This document shows positions 1 to 6,545 of a stretch of DNA of 64,000 nucleotides, in pieces. The notes beneath the pieces were generated by a model. That model was not told the DNA's origin. It worked only from the letters and a program-made list of their open reading frames with translations, and did not search any database. Numbering within the stretch: position 1 is the first letter of the stretch; each line of letters opens with the position of its first letter. This stretch comes from Polaribacter aestuariivivens (lineage in GTDB: Bacteria; Bacteroidota; Bacteroidia; Flavobacteriales; Flavobacteriaceae), in assembly GCF_005885675.1 (NCBI RefSeq), contig NZ_VANR01000005.1, positions 186,001-250,000 on the forward strand. Reading direction: 5' to 3'. The translations under genes and the position numbers were made by a program.

Positions 1-457
1 CAGTCATAAAACGATTTGGAGTTCCTCCTTTTTCGTTTACTGCATAAATTGAAGATTCTCTTTCTGTTCCTTTGAAAATTCGATTGCTGGAAAAAATAAT
101 TTCTCCATCAGCATTCCAAAAACTAGGTGTATCTGTTGTTGGATAATAAGTTAATTGTTCTGGAACACCACCATTTAAATTGGTTTTAAATAGTTTTGTG
201 TATCCTTTTCTATTAGAATTGAACACTAGTTGATTACTTTCTGTATTCCAAATAGGGTTGCTTTCGTAAGCTTGATGAATGGTTAATCTTTTAGATTGAT
301 TTGTAGCCAAATCTAAAACCCAAATATCACCATCGAAACCAAAGGCCATTTTTGAGGCATCTGGACTAATTGTTGGTGTTCTTACTAGGGTTTCTTGCCC
401 AAAAAGGAAAGTAACGTTCAATAAAATGGTTAGAAGTAGTAAAGTTTTTTTAGTCAT
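1..457 (-). CDS. Exported PD40/TolB-like beta-propeller protein, N-terminal part only
   Basis: Only the first 152 codons are present; the gene runs off the left edge of the window. The start is an ATG at 457. Residues 1-21 form a signal peptide (MTKK, a hydrophobic stretch, then FGQ). After it come at least two PD40/WD40-like blades with the pattern PTISPDASKMAFGF...DIWVLDL and NPIWNTESNQLVFNSN...LFKTNL. This fold opens TolB and tricorn-like S41 peptidases and some amidohydrolases, so a periplasmic tricorn-like peptidase is the best guess. The catalytic part lies outside the window, so function is not shown. It lies 86 bases downstream of trpA on the same strand with no clear terminator between. 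Confidence 0.75.
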   Translation of the reverse strand, partial: MTKKTLLLLTILLNVTFLFGQETLVRTPTISPDASKMAFGFDGDIWVLDLATNQSKRLTIHQAYESNPIWNTESNQLVFNSNRKGYTKLFKTNLNGGVPEQLTYYPTTDTPSFWNADGEIIFSSNRIFKGTERESSIYAVNEKGGTPNRFMT

Positions 458-543
458 TTTGCTGGTTTTTAAACAACTAAATTAAACTTTACAATACTAT
501 TACCCTAATGGTTTTCTTTCTTTAAGAAATTTTTAAGATTTCA

Positions 544-1311
544 TTAATTAAGTATTGGTTGTATAAAATCATCTATTTTATCAACTCCGTTTTTATCTAA
601 ATTTTTGATGAAAGCAGAACCAATAATAGCACCATTTGCAAATTGACAAGCTGTATTAAAAGTTGATTTATCTGAAATTCCAAAACCTACAATTAATTTA
701 CTTTTTAAATTCATGGCTTTAATTCTTTTAAAATAAGCAATTTGCTCTTTAGAGATTTCACCTTTTGCACCTGTGATGGAAGAAGATGCAACTACATAAA
801 TAAATGCTTTGGTATACCTATCTATTTTTTTAATTCTTTCTTGCTCTGTATTTGGTGTGATTAGAAAAACGTTTGTCAATCCATATTTATCAAACAACAG
901 CTGGTAATGATTTTCGAACTCAACCATTGGTAAATCAGGAATAATTACCGTATCAATTCCACAATCAATTACTTTTTCACAAAACTTATCTTCACCATAT
1001 TTTAACATTTGATTCAGATACCCCATTAAAACCAAAGGTGTTTTATTGGTTTCTTTTATGGTCATTAATTGCTCAAAAACAATGTCTAAATTAATTCCGT
1101 TTTGTAACGCTTTGTGACTACTGTCTTGTATGGTTGGTCCATCTGCTAAAGGATCTGAATATGGCAAACCCACTTCAATAAAATCTACTTTACTTTTTTC
1201 TAAAGCTGCTATTACTTTTGTAGTATCGTCTAATTTTGGAAAACCACAAGTAAAATATATAGATAAAAGGTTTTTATCTTTTTGTTGAAATAATTGTTGA
1301 ATTGAATTCAT
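544..1311 (-). CDS. trpA: Tryptophan synthase alpha subunit
   Basis: This subunit splits indole-3-glycerol phosphate into indole and glyceraldehyde-3-phosphate and channels indole to TrpB. The protein has 255 residues, the usual TIM-barrel length. The active-site segment FIEVGLPYSDPLADGP carries the catalytic pair, Glu46 and Asp57, and the phosphate-binding segments IVGFGIS and GAIIGSAFI are present near the end. It is the last gene of the trp operon. A 58-base gap containing a dispersed repeat separates it from trpB. No strong terminator follows its stop. The assignment rests on family motifs and operon context. Confidence 0.97.
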   Translation of the reverse strand: MNSIQQLFQQKDKNLLSIYFTCGFPKLDDTTKVIAALEKSKVDFIEVGLPYSDPLADGPTIQDSSHKALQNGINLDIVFEQLMTIKETNKTPLVLMGYLNQMLKYGEDKFCEKVIDCGIDTVIIPDLPMVEFENHYQLLFDKYGLTNVFLITPNTEQERIKKIDRYTKAFIYVVASSSITGAKGEISKEQIAYFKRIKAMNLKSKLIVGFGISDKSTFNTACQFANGAIIGSAFIKNLDKNGVDKIDDFIQPILN

Positions 1312-1315
1312 ATGT

Positions 1316-1363
1316 TTGGTTGTTGGTTTATAGTTTTTAGTTGTTGGCTTACAAATCCAAAAC
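1316..1363. repeat. Dispersed GTTG/TTTTAGTTG repeat between trpB and trpA
   Basis: The trpB-trpA gap is filled by a low-complexity unit built from ggttgttggttta and ttttagttgttggctt. A very similar unit read from the other strand (aaccaacaactaaaaacta) fills the gatA-gatC gap at 12925-12976. Sharing between two unrelated gaps marks it as a dispersed intergenic repeat rather than chance AT-rich sequence. No coding role is visible. Confidence 0.6.
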
Positions 1364-1369
1364 TTTTTA

Positions 1370-2554
1370 CTATTTATCTAAATGCTCAATATATGTTTCT
1401 AAATCTTTATCTCCTCTTCCAGATAAATTTATTACTACAACTTGATCTTTTTTCAAATCCATTTTTGGTAAAACAGCCAAAGCATGAGCAGTTTCCAAAG
1501 CAGGAATAATACCTTCTATTTTGGTTAATTCATATGCTGCAGTTAACGCTTCTTTATCGGTTGCATTCATAAATATTGCTCTTTTGCTCTCATATAAAAA
1601 AGCATGTAAAGGACCAACTCCTGGATAATCTAAACCTGCAGAAATAGAATAGGGTTCTACAATTTGCCCATATTCGTCTTGCATTAAAATAGTTTTACTA
1701 CCATGAATAATTCCTACTTCTCCTAATTGAGAAGTGGCTGCGCTTTCGCCAGAATTTACCCCTAAACCAGCTGCTTCTACTGCAATTAATTCTACATCTT
1801 CATCATCCATGTAATGATAAAAAGCACCAGCAGCATTAGAACCTCCACCAACACAAGCAATAATTGTATCTGGATTTTCTTTACCTGTTTTTTCTTTTAA
1901 TTGCCATTTCATTTCTTCAGAAATAATCGCTTGTAATCTTGCAACCATATCTGGGTGTGGATGTGGACCAACTACAGAACCAATTAAATAAAACGTTTCT
2001 GGATTTTGAATCCAATATCTTATAGCCTCGTTTGTGGCGTCTTTTAGAGTTTTTGAACCACTTGTGGCAGGTACTACTTTTGCGCCTAACATTTTCATTC
2101 TGGCAACATTAGGAGCTTGACGTTCAATATCTTTTTCGCCCATAAAAACAGTACAATCTAATCCCATCAATGCACAAACTGTTGCTGTAGCAACTCCATG
2201 TTGACCAGCACCAGTTTCTGCTATGATTTTTGTTTTTCCTAATTTTTTAGCGATTAGAATTTGACCAACAGTATTATTCACTTTGTGTGCTCCTGTATGA
2301 TTTAAATCTTCTCGTTTCAAATAAATATGAGCGCCATATTTTTCGGACAAACGTTTTGCCAAATACAAAGGTGTTGGTCTACCAACATAATCTTTTAATA
2401 GTGATTTGTATTCGGTTTGAAATTCATCAGACTCAATAATTTGGATGTAATTATCTTCTAATTCTTTCACATTTGGATACAACAATTCTGGAATAAATGC
2501 GCCTCCAAATTGTCCAAAATATCCGTTTTTATCTGGGCTGAATTTTGATTTCAT
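1370..2554 (-). CDS. trpB: Tryptophan synthase beta subunit
   Basis: This PLP enzyme condenses indole with serine to make tryptophan. The protein has 394 residues, the normal length for TrpB1. Lys91 in [11 protein letters not shown] is the PLP-binding lysine. The [10 protein letters not shown] loop binds the PLP phosphate, and the N-terminal [13 protein letters not shown] is typical. It lies between trpF and trpA in the operon. The trpF-trpB gap of 61 bases carries the cattgcgag palindrome, and the trpB-trpA gap carries another repeat family. The start at 2554 fits the family N-terminus exactly. Confidence 0.98.
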   Translation of the reverse strand: MKSKFSPDKNGYFGQFGGAFIPELLYPNVKELEDNYIQIIESDEFQTEYKSLLKDYVGRPTPLYLAKRLSEKYGAHIYLKREDLNHTGAHKVNNTVGQILIAKKLGKTKIIAETGAGQHGVATATVCALMGLDCTVFMGEKDIERQAPNVARMKMLGAKVVPATSGSKTLKDATNEAIRYWIQNPETFYLIGSVVGPHPHPDMVARLQAIISEEMKWQLKEKTGKENPDTIIACVGGGSNAAGAFYHYMDDEDVELIAVEAAGLGVNSGESAATSQLGEVGIIHGSKTILMQDEYGQIVEPYSISAGLDYPGVGPLHAFLYESKRAIFMNATDKEALTAAYELTKIEGIIPALETAHALAVLPKMDLKKDQVVVINLSGRGDKDLETYIEHLDK

Positions 2555-2572
2555 ATTTTTTATTTTCTGTCA

Positions 2573-2639
2573 GTCATTGCGAGTTTACGAAGCAATCTAT
2601 TTATAAGTAAACAGATTACTTCACTCCGTTCGTAATGAC
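2573..2639. repeat. Palindromic gtcattgcgag repeat overlapping the trpF 3' end
   Basis: This is a 67-base imperfect inverted repeat. The left arm 2573-2598 (gtcattgcgag, then tacgaagcaatct) matches the reverse complement of the right arm 2613-2639 (agatta, then cttcactccgttcgtaatgac), with a 14-base centre. The pattern resembles intergenic palindromes common in Flavobacteriia; that is recollection, not a search. The right arm encodes the last seven residues (VITNGVK) and the stop codon of trpF, so the element has become part of a coding sequence. Confidence 0.85.
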
Positions 2640-3323
2640 GTTATTTTTAAACTTCTCTAACTCTTCTATTTTCTTAATTCCAGGTTCACTTTCAAATTTA
2701 CTGTTTACGTCTAACGCATAAATTGGTAAATCTGAATCTAATATTTTTTTAACCGAATCCAGATCCTCTAATCCAATTCCACCACTTAAAAAGAATGGTT
2801 TTTTAAAAGGGTATTTTTCTAAAACAGACCAATCGAATTTTGTTCCATTTCCTCCTCTTTCTTTTCCTTTGGTATCGAATAAAAAATAATCTACAACTTC
2901 TAAATATGGTTTTAAAACATCAATATTAAATTCATCTTTTATTCCGAACACTTTTATAATTTCTACTTCGTTTTTAGGAATTTTATGTTGATTTTTTTTC
3001 TTTTTGATATTTTTATTCTCCTCTATCTTTAGTTCTCGACTGCGCTCGAACTGACATTTTAATGCTTTTATATATTCAACGGTTTCATCACCGTGCAATT
3101 GAATAGCGTTTAAACCATATTCCTCTACTAAAGAAATTACAATTTCTTTATATTCATTTACGAAAACACCCGTTTTTTTAATTGATTTTGGAAGTTCAGG
3201 AATAATTCCTTCAAAATTTCTTTTTGATTTTTCATAGAAAATAAAACCCAAATAATCAGGTTGCATTGCTGCAACTTGTTGAATATTTTCTGTGAATTTC
3301 ATTCCACAAACTTTCAGTTTCAT
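2616..3323 (-). CDS. trpF: Phosphoribosylanthranilate isomerase with repeat-derived insertion and C-terminus
   Basis: TrpF isomerises N-(5'-phosphoribosyl)anthranilate. The N-terminus MKLKVCGMK carries the catalytic Cys6. LFDTKGKERGGNGTKFDW carries the conserved aspartate and the phosphate-binding region, and SGGI and ALDVNSKFE follow. The protein has 235 residues, about 25-30 more than usual. The excess lies near residues 90-117 and begins with CQFERSRELK, which is a translation of the tcgactgcgctcga repeat at 3031-3056, followed by a Lys/Asn-rich stretch. The last seven residues come from another palindrome. The frame is open and motifs on both sides are intact, so the enzyme is probably still active. 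It starts 2 bases after the trpC stop. Confidence 0.95.
   Translation of the reverse strand: MKLKVCGMKFTENIQQVAAMQPDYLGFIFYEKSKRNFEGIIPELPKSIKKTGVFVNEYKEIVISLVEEYGLNAIQLHGDETVEYIKALKCQFERSRELKIEENKNIKKKKNQHKIPKNEVEIIKVFGIKDEFNIDVLKPYLEVVDYFLFDTKGKERGGNGTKFDWSVLEKYPFKKPFFLSGGIGLEDLDSVKKILDSDLPIYALDVNSKFESEPGIKKIEELEKFKNNVITNGVK
3031..3056. repeat. tcgactgcgctcga palindrome inserted in frame in trpF
   Basis: The core tctcgactgcgctcga is the same as both arms of the palindrome at 4731-4774, flanked here by agt and actgaca. It lies inside the trpF reading frame and encodes CQFERSREL. The flanking tgtca/agttc halves make the unit partly self-complementary. It is one of several repeat families in this operon. 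Confidence 0.85.
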
Positions 3324-3325
3324 AC

Positions 3326-4114
3326 TTATCTAATTTGATCTATAAATTCTTGACAAGCTTCTCCTGGATTTTCTTCTTTCATAAAATTTTCTCCAATTAA
3401 AAAACCGTGAAAACCAAATTCTTTTAATCCGGTAATAATTTTCGGATCAGAAATTCCACTTTCAGAAACTTTTACACAAGTATCAGGAATTTGATTTGAT
3501 AGCTTAATAGAATGTTCTAAATCAACTTCAAATGTTTTCAAGTTTCTATTATTAATTCCTATAATTTTATTATCTAAATCATTAATCTTATCTAAATCTT
3601 CTTGTGTATGCACTTCATACAAAACCTCTAAACCTAAATCTACCGCTAAATTTCCGTAGTTTTTTAGTTCTTTTGAAGTTAAACAAGAAGCAATTAGTAA
3701 AATAACATCTGCTCCAATGGCTTTGGCTTCCACAATTTGAAATCCATCCACAATAAAATCTTTTCTTAAAATAGGTTTTTGTTGATTGATAACTCTTGCT
3801 TCCATTAAATCTGCCATGGTTCCTCCAAAAAAGGAAGTATCTGTTAAAATAGATTGTGCTGCAACGTTTGCATCTAAATATCCGTTTGTAACTTCTGCAA
3901 TTGTTGCAGTATCGTTAATAATTCCTTTAGATGGTGATTGTCTTTTAAACTCTGCAATAATTCCTGTAGACCCCACTTCTAATAGAGATTTCTTTAACGA
4001 AAAAGTGGTTCTTCCAAAACTAGGACTTTCTACCAGTTTCTTTACAGGAATTTCTGCTTTTATTTTAGCAACTTCCTTCTTTTTAAATGCGATTATTTTA
4101 TCTAAAATTGTCAT
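3326..4114 (-). CDS. trpC: Indole-3-glycerol phosphate synthase
   Basis: TrpC closes the indole ring from CdRP with loss of CO2. The protein has 262 residues, the normal length for a monofunctional TrpC. Motifs visible are IAEFKRQSPSKG (catalytic Lys), ILRKDFIVDGFQIVEAKAIGADVILLIAS, IGINNRNL and KVSESGI. TrpC and TrpF are separate genes here, not fused as in enterics. The start MTILDKIIAFKKKEVA fits the family. A four-helix-bundle gene precedes it, separated by an AATTACGAATT repeat arm. Confidence 0.97.
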   Translation of the reverse strand: MTILDKIIAFKKKEVAKIKAEIPVKKLVESPSFGRTTFSLKKSLLEVGSTGIIAEFKRQSPSKGIINDTATIAEVTNGYLDANVAAQSILTDTSFFGGTMADLMEARVINQQKPILRKDFIVDGFQIVEAKAIGADVILLIASCLTSKELKNYGNLAVDLGLEVLYEVHTQEDLDKINDLDNKIIGINNRNLKTFEVDLEHSIKLSNQIPDTCVKVSESGISDPKIITGLKEFGFHGFLIGENFMKEENPGEACQEFIDQIR

Positions 4115-4138
4115 ATAAATAATTATGAATTCTAAATT

Positions 4139-4152
4139 AAGAATTACGAATT
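4139..4152. repeat. Left inverted-repeat arm flanking the four-helix-bundle gene
   Basis: Read inward this arm is aagaattacgaatt. It matches, at 13 of 14 positions, the inward-facing arm at 4518-4531 on the other strand (aacaattacgaatt). The stop codon of the four-helix-bundle gene lies inside this arm. More gaattc/aatta sequence extends outward to about 4118. Confidence 0.65.
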
Positions 4153-4503
4153 TGTGTTTCTAATTGTTTTTTGAATACTTCCGATAATTTTTAAAATTTC
4201 TTCTATATCTGTAGTTAAAGATTCTGATTCTTTGTCTGATAAAAAATCGGTATCTTTTAATAAACGAATCCAATAATGAGATTCTCTTGCTTCTTTGTAA
4301 GCTATTGTTAATTTGGCGAAAAAATCTTTTCTGCTTTGTCCTCCAATTGCTTCTTCAACATTTGCTCCTATTGAAGTGCCTGAGCGTAATAATTGTTTAC
4401 TTAATACAAATTCTTTCTTCTCTTGCGATAAATGCTTGTATAATTTCACAATTCTAACTGCAAAATTATAGCTTTTAGTTTGAATTATGTTATCCTTTTT
4501 CAT
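4144..4503 (-). CDS. Four-helix-bundle (S23/IVP, bAvd-like) protein
   Basis: The protein has 119 residues from an ATG at 4503; a GTG one codon upstream is possible. It matches the four-helix-bundle family first known from 23S rRNA intervening sequences and related to Avd accessory proteins. The typical marks are SYNFAVRIVKLYKHL, LLRSGTSIGANVEEAIGGQSRKDFFAKLTIAYKEARESHYWIRLL and a C-terminal helix IEEILKIIGSIQKTI. Its molecular role is unknown; nucleic-acid binding is likely from its basic charge and from relatives. It sits inside the trp operon, to which it has no known link, between two inward-facing inverted repeats whose left arm supplies its stop codon. It is probably a passenger of a small mobile cassette. 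Confidence 0.88.
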   Translation of the reverse strand: MKKDNIIQTKSYNFAVRIVKLYKHLSQEKKEFVLSKQLLRSGTSIGANVEEAIGGQSRKDFFAKLTIAYKEARESHYWIRLLKDTDFLSDKESESLTTDIEEILKIIGSIQKTIRNTNS

Positions 4504-4517
4504 CACTCATAATTAAT

Positions 4518-4531
4518 AATTCGTAATTGTT
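4518..4531. repeat. Right inverted-repeat arm flanking the four-helix-bundle gene
   Basis: On the minus strand this arm reads aacaattacgaatt, facing inward to the gene at 4144-4503. It overlaps the stop codon of the small membrane protein at 4530-4700. Together with 4139-4152 it defines a unit of about 393 bases. Confidence 0.65.
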
Positions 4532-4700
4532 AATTATTCAATCTTTTATTTCTATATCTTAAAAAAAAGAAAACAATTATTCCAACAATTAAGCCTACAA
4601 TTGTATGCTTAAATAATTCTTTAGTTTGTATTCCAATTGCCACTCCCATTAATAAAAATGCTGGAATAATTAAAAATAAATTGTTCTTCTTTTTTGCCAT
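4530..4700 (-). CDS. Small two-helix membrane protein in the trp operon
   Basis: The frame from ATG 4700 gives 56 residues: a basic start (MAKKKNN), a hydrophobic helix LFLIIPAFLLMGVAIGI, a short polar loop QTKELFKHT, a second helix IVGLIVGIIVFFFL and a basic tail RYRNKRLNN. This layout predicts two membrane spans with both ends in the cytoplasm. I do not recognise a family. It lies between trpD and the four-helix-bundle gene. Its stop codon overlaps the inverted-repeat arm, so the original 3' end may have been altered by the insertion. Its coding status is supported by the clean hydrophobic pattern and positive-inside charge. Confidence 0.6.
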   Translation of the reverse strand: MAKKKNNLFLIIPAFLLMGVAIGIQTKELFKHTIVGLIVGIIVFFFLRYRNKRLNN

Positions 4701-4730
4701 ATTACTTTCTTAAAACATCTATTTGTCTGG

Positions 4731-4774
4731 TCGAGCGCAGTCGAGACCTAAATTAACCTCTCGACTGCGCTCGA
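4731..4774. repeat. Perfect tcgagcgcagtcgaga inverted repeat downstream of trpD
   Basis: Arms 4731-4746 and 4759-4774 are perfect 16-base reverse complements around a 12-base spacer. It lies 13 bases after the trpD stop (4788, minus strand). The arm sequence is the one found inside trpF at 3031-3056. In RNA it would form a strong hairpin with no U-tract, so an mRNA-stabilising role is possible. This is inference. Confidence 0.85.
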
Positions 4775-4787
4775 GGAGATATCGTAC

Positions 4788-5777
4788 TTATAAACTTACT
4801 AATTTCTCTAACGTGTTCTTTGCTTTCAACCCGAAAAGCGAACTTTTTGCTTCCTCAAAAGCATTTTCAAAAGACTTTGCATCATCAACAATGGTTAATG
4901 CAAAAGCCGCATTTGTTAATACTACATTATTTTGAGCATCTGTTCCTTTTCCTTCTAAAATGGTTTTAAATATTTTAGCAGCATCAACAACAGAACTTCC
5001 TCCAAATATTTCTGATTGCTGAATTCTTTTCTGCCCTAAATCTTCTGGTTTTATAATTTGTTCTCCTTTTTTGGTGAAAAATTTAAATCCGCTTGTTAAG
5101 GAAATTTCGTCATAACCATCCAAAGCATGTATAATTCCGTAATTGATATTTTCTTCTTGCAAAATGTAATTATACAAACGTGCAATTTCCAAATTGAAAG
5201 TCCCTAACATATGGTTTTTAGGTGAACTTGGGTTTACCAAAGGACCTAACATGTTAAAAAACGTTTTTAATGCCAATGCCTTTCTTGTTGGCCCTACAGC
5301 TTTCATTGCTGGATGAAATTTTGGCGCATGTAAAAAACAAATATTTGCTTTCTCTAAATGCTCTTTTAAAACGTTCTCGTCATTTGTAAAATTATACCCA
5401 AAACTCTCTAACATATCTGATGAACCAGATTGCGAAGACACAGAATAATTACCATGTTTTGCTACTTTTTGACCTGTTCCTGCAACTATAAAAGAGGTTA
5501 GTGTTGATATGTTAAATGTATCTTTTCCATCTCCTCCAGTTCCAACAATATCAATGGTATTATAATCAGAAAAATCTACTTTTATTGCCAATTCTTTTAA
5601 TGCATTTCTGAATCCAGAAAGTTCATCTGTAGTAATTGGACGCATCATAAAAACAGTCATAAATGAAGCTAAATGTGCGTCATTGTATTTCTCAGCTGCA
5701 ATATCTATTAAAATTTGTGTTGCTTCTTCTTTAGACAATCTTTCGTGGTTATAAAGTCTGTTTAATATATTTTTCAT
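4788..5777 (-). CDS. trpD: Anthranilate phosphoribosyltransferase
   Basis: TrpD transfers phosphoribose from PRPP to anthranilate. The protein has 329 residues, standard for the family. The PRPP-binding glycine-rich segment DIVGTGGDGKDTFNIST, the segment KHGNYSVSSQSGSSDMLE and the anthranilate-site segment HPAMKAVGPTRKAL are all present. It is separate from TrpG, unlike in enteric bacteria. It lies 102 bases after trpG across a gap with CCCC/GGGG repeats. The start at 5777 (MKNILNRLYNHERLS) fits the family. Confidence 0.97.
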   Translation of the reverse strand: MKNILNRLYNHERLSKEEATQILIDIAAEKYNDAHLASFMTVFMMRPITTDELSGFRNALKELAIKVDFSDYNTIDIVGTGGDGKDTFNISTLTSFIVAGTGQKVAKHGNYSVSSQSGSSDMLESFGYNFTNDENVLKEHLEKANICFLHAPKFHPAMKAVGPTRKALALKTFFNMLGPLVNPSSPKNHMLGTFNLEIARLYNYILQEENINYGIIHALDGYDEISLTSGFKFFTKKGEQIIKPEDLGQKRIQQSEIFGGSSVVDAAKIFKTILEGKGTDAQNNVVLTNAAFALTIVDDAKSFENAFEEAKSSLFGLKAKNTLEKLVSL

Positions 5778-5784
5778 TAAAAAA

Positions 5785-5911
5785 GCCCTTTTAATTTAAA
5801 TCCCCTTTTATTTTCCCCAAAGGGGAAAAACACTCTTGTGTTAATAGCTGTATTTATTCTCTCTTTTCCCACAAACTTGCTACTTCTTCCCTTTGGGAAG
5901 ATTGAGATGGG
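5785..5911. repeat. CCCCAAAGGGG-type repeats across the trpG 3' end and trpG-trpD gap
   Basis: At 5813-5831 ttttccccaaaggggaaaa forms a perfect hairpin, with related cccctttta upstream. At 5886-5911 a second relative (ttccctttgggaagattgagatggg) encodes the last residues of TrpG. The two share the ccc-aaag-ggg core and adjoining pyrimidine-rich runs, so I treat them as one dispersed family. Confidence 0.6.
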
Positions 5912-6476
5912 AATTAATAAAATTAGTAACCAATTGCTCACCAACATCTGTTAAAATTGATTCTGGGTGAAATTGAACTGCAGAAATTGGAAATATTTTA
6001 TGTTCAATCGCTTGAATCAAACCATCTTCATCTCTTGCGGTTACTTGAATTTCTTCTGGAAAACCTTCGTCTGTTGCTGCCCAAGAATGATAACGTGCTG
6101 CTAAAAATGTTTCTGGAACATCTTTAAAAATAGTCGCGTTTTTATCTGTGACTATCATTTCTGTGGCAACTCCGTGAAAAACCTCGTCTAAATTGATAAT
6201 TTTTCCACCAAAAACTTCGGTAATGGCTTGTAAGCCTAAACAAACTCCGAATATTGGTTTTACACCAGCATAGGTTTTAATTACTTCTTTTAAAATTCCT
6301 GCTTCATCTGGAATTCCTGGTCCTGGAGACAACATAATGATGTCGAAATTTCCAACATCTGCAATACTGATTTCATCGTTTCTGAAAACTGCAGGAAAAT
6401 TTCCTGTAATTTTCTCTACCATGTGAACCAAATTGTAGGTAAACGAATCGTAATTATCTAATATTAATATTTTCAT
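5880..6476 (-). CDS. trpG: Anthranilate synthase component II (glutamine amidotransferase)
   Basis: TrpG supplies ammonia from glutamine to TrpE. The class I amidotransferase triad is clear: nucleophile Cys79 in FGVCLGLQAI and His/Glu in AVQFHPES, with the oxyanion segment LSPGPGIP. I choose the ATG at 6476 (MKILILDNYDSFTYNLV), which matches the family start and gives 198 residues. A longer frame exists to 6515, but its extra codons translate a dispersed repeat. The C-terminal SHLNLPKGKK is also encoded by a repeat (5886-5911) and extends past the usual end. The gene lies 68 bases after trpE. Confidence 0.96.
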   Translation of the reverse strand: MKILILDNYDSFTYNLVHMVEKITGNFPAVFRNDEISIADVGNFDIIMLSPGPGIPDEAGILKEVIKTYAGVKPIFGVCLGLQAITEVFGGKIINLDEVFHGVATEMIVTDKNATIFKDVPETFLAARYHSWAATDEGFPEEIQVTARDEDGLIQAIEHKIFPISAVQFHPESILTDVGEQLVTNFINSHLNLPKGKK

Positions 6477-6480
6477 ATTT

Positions 6481-6545
6481 AAAGCTTTTAGCTCTTGGCT
6501 CTTGGCTTTCAGCAAATAACTAAAGGCAAAAAGCGAACAGCCAAT
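6481..6545. repeat. gcctttag/agctaaaagc dispersed repeat between trpE and trpG
   Basis: On the minus strand the unit contains ctgttcgctttttgcctttag followed by gccaagagccaagagctaaaagc. Close relatives occur in the GatB-AspRS linker (10031-10097) and between groES and groEL (62756-62792), sharing the gcctttag and agctaa/gctaatggc pieces. It fills nearly the whole trpE-trpG gap. Confidence 0.7.

Noticed and set aside
3786..4118. Plus-strand open frame antisense to trpC
   Set aside because: Shadow of trpC codon use; no upstream signal or family pattern.
4139..4531. Diversity-generating retroelement, because of the Avd-like four-helix protein
   Set aside because: No reverse transcriptase and no template/variable repeat pair are nearby.
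6477..6515. N-terminal extension of TrpG (MLKAKSQELKALN)
   Set aside because: The codons translate a dispersed repeat; MKILILDNYDSF is the family start.
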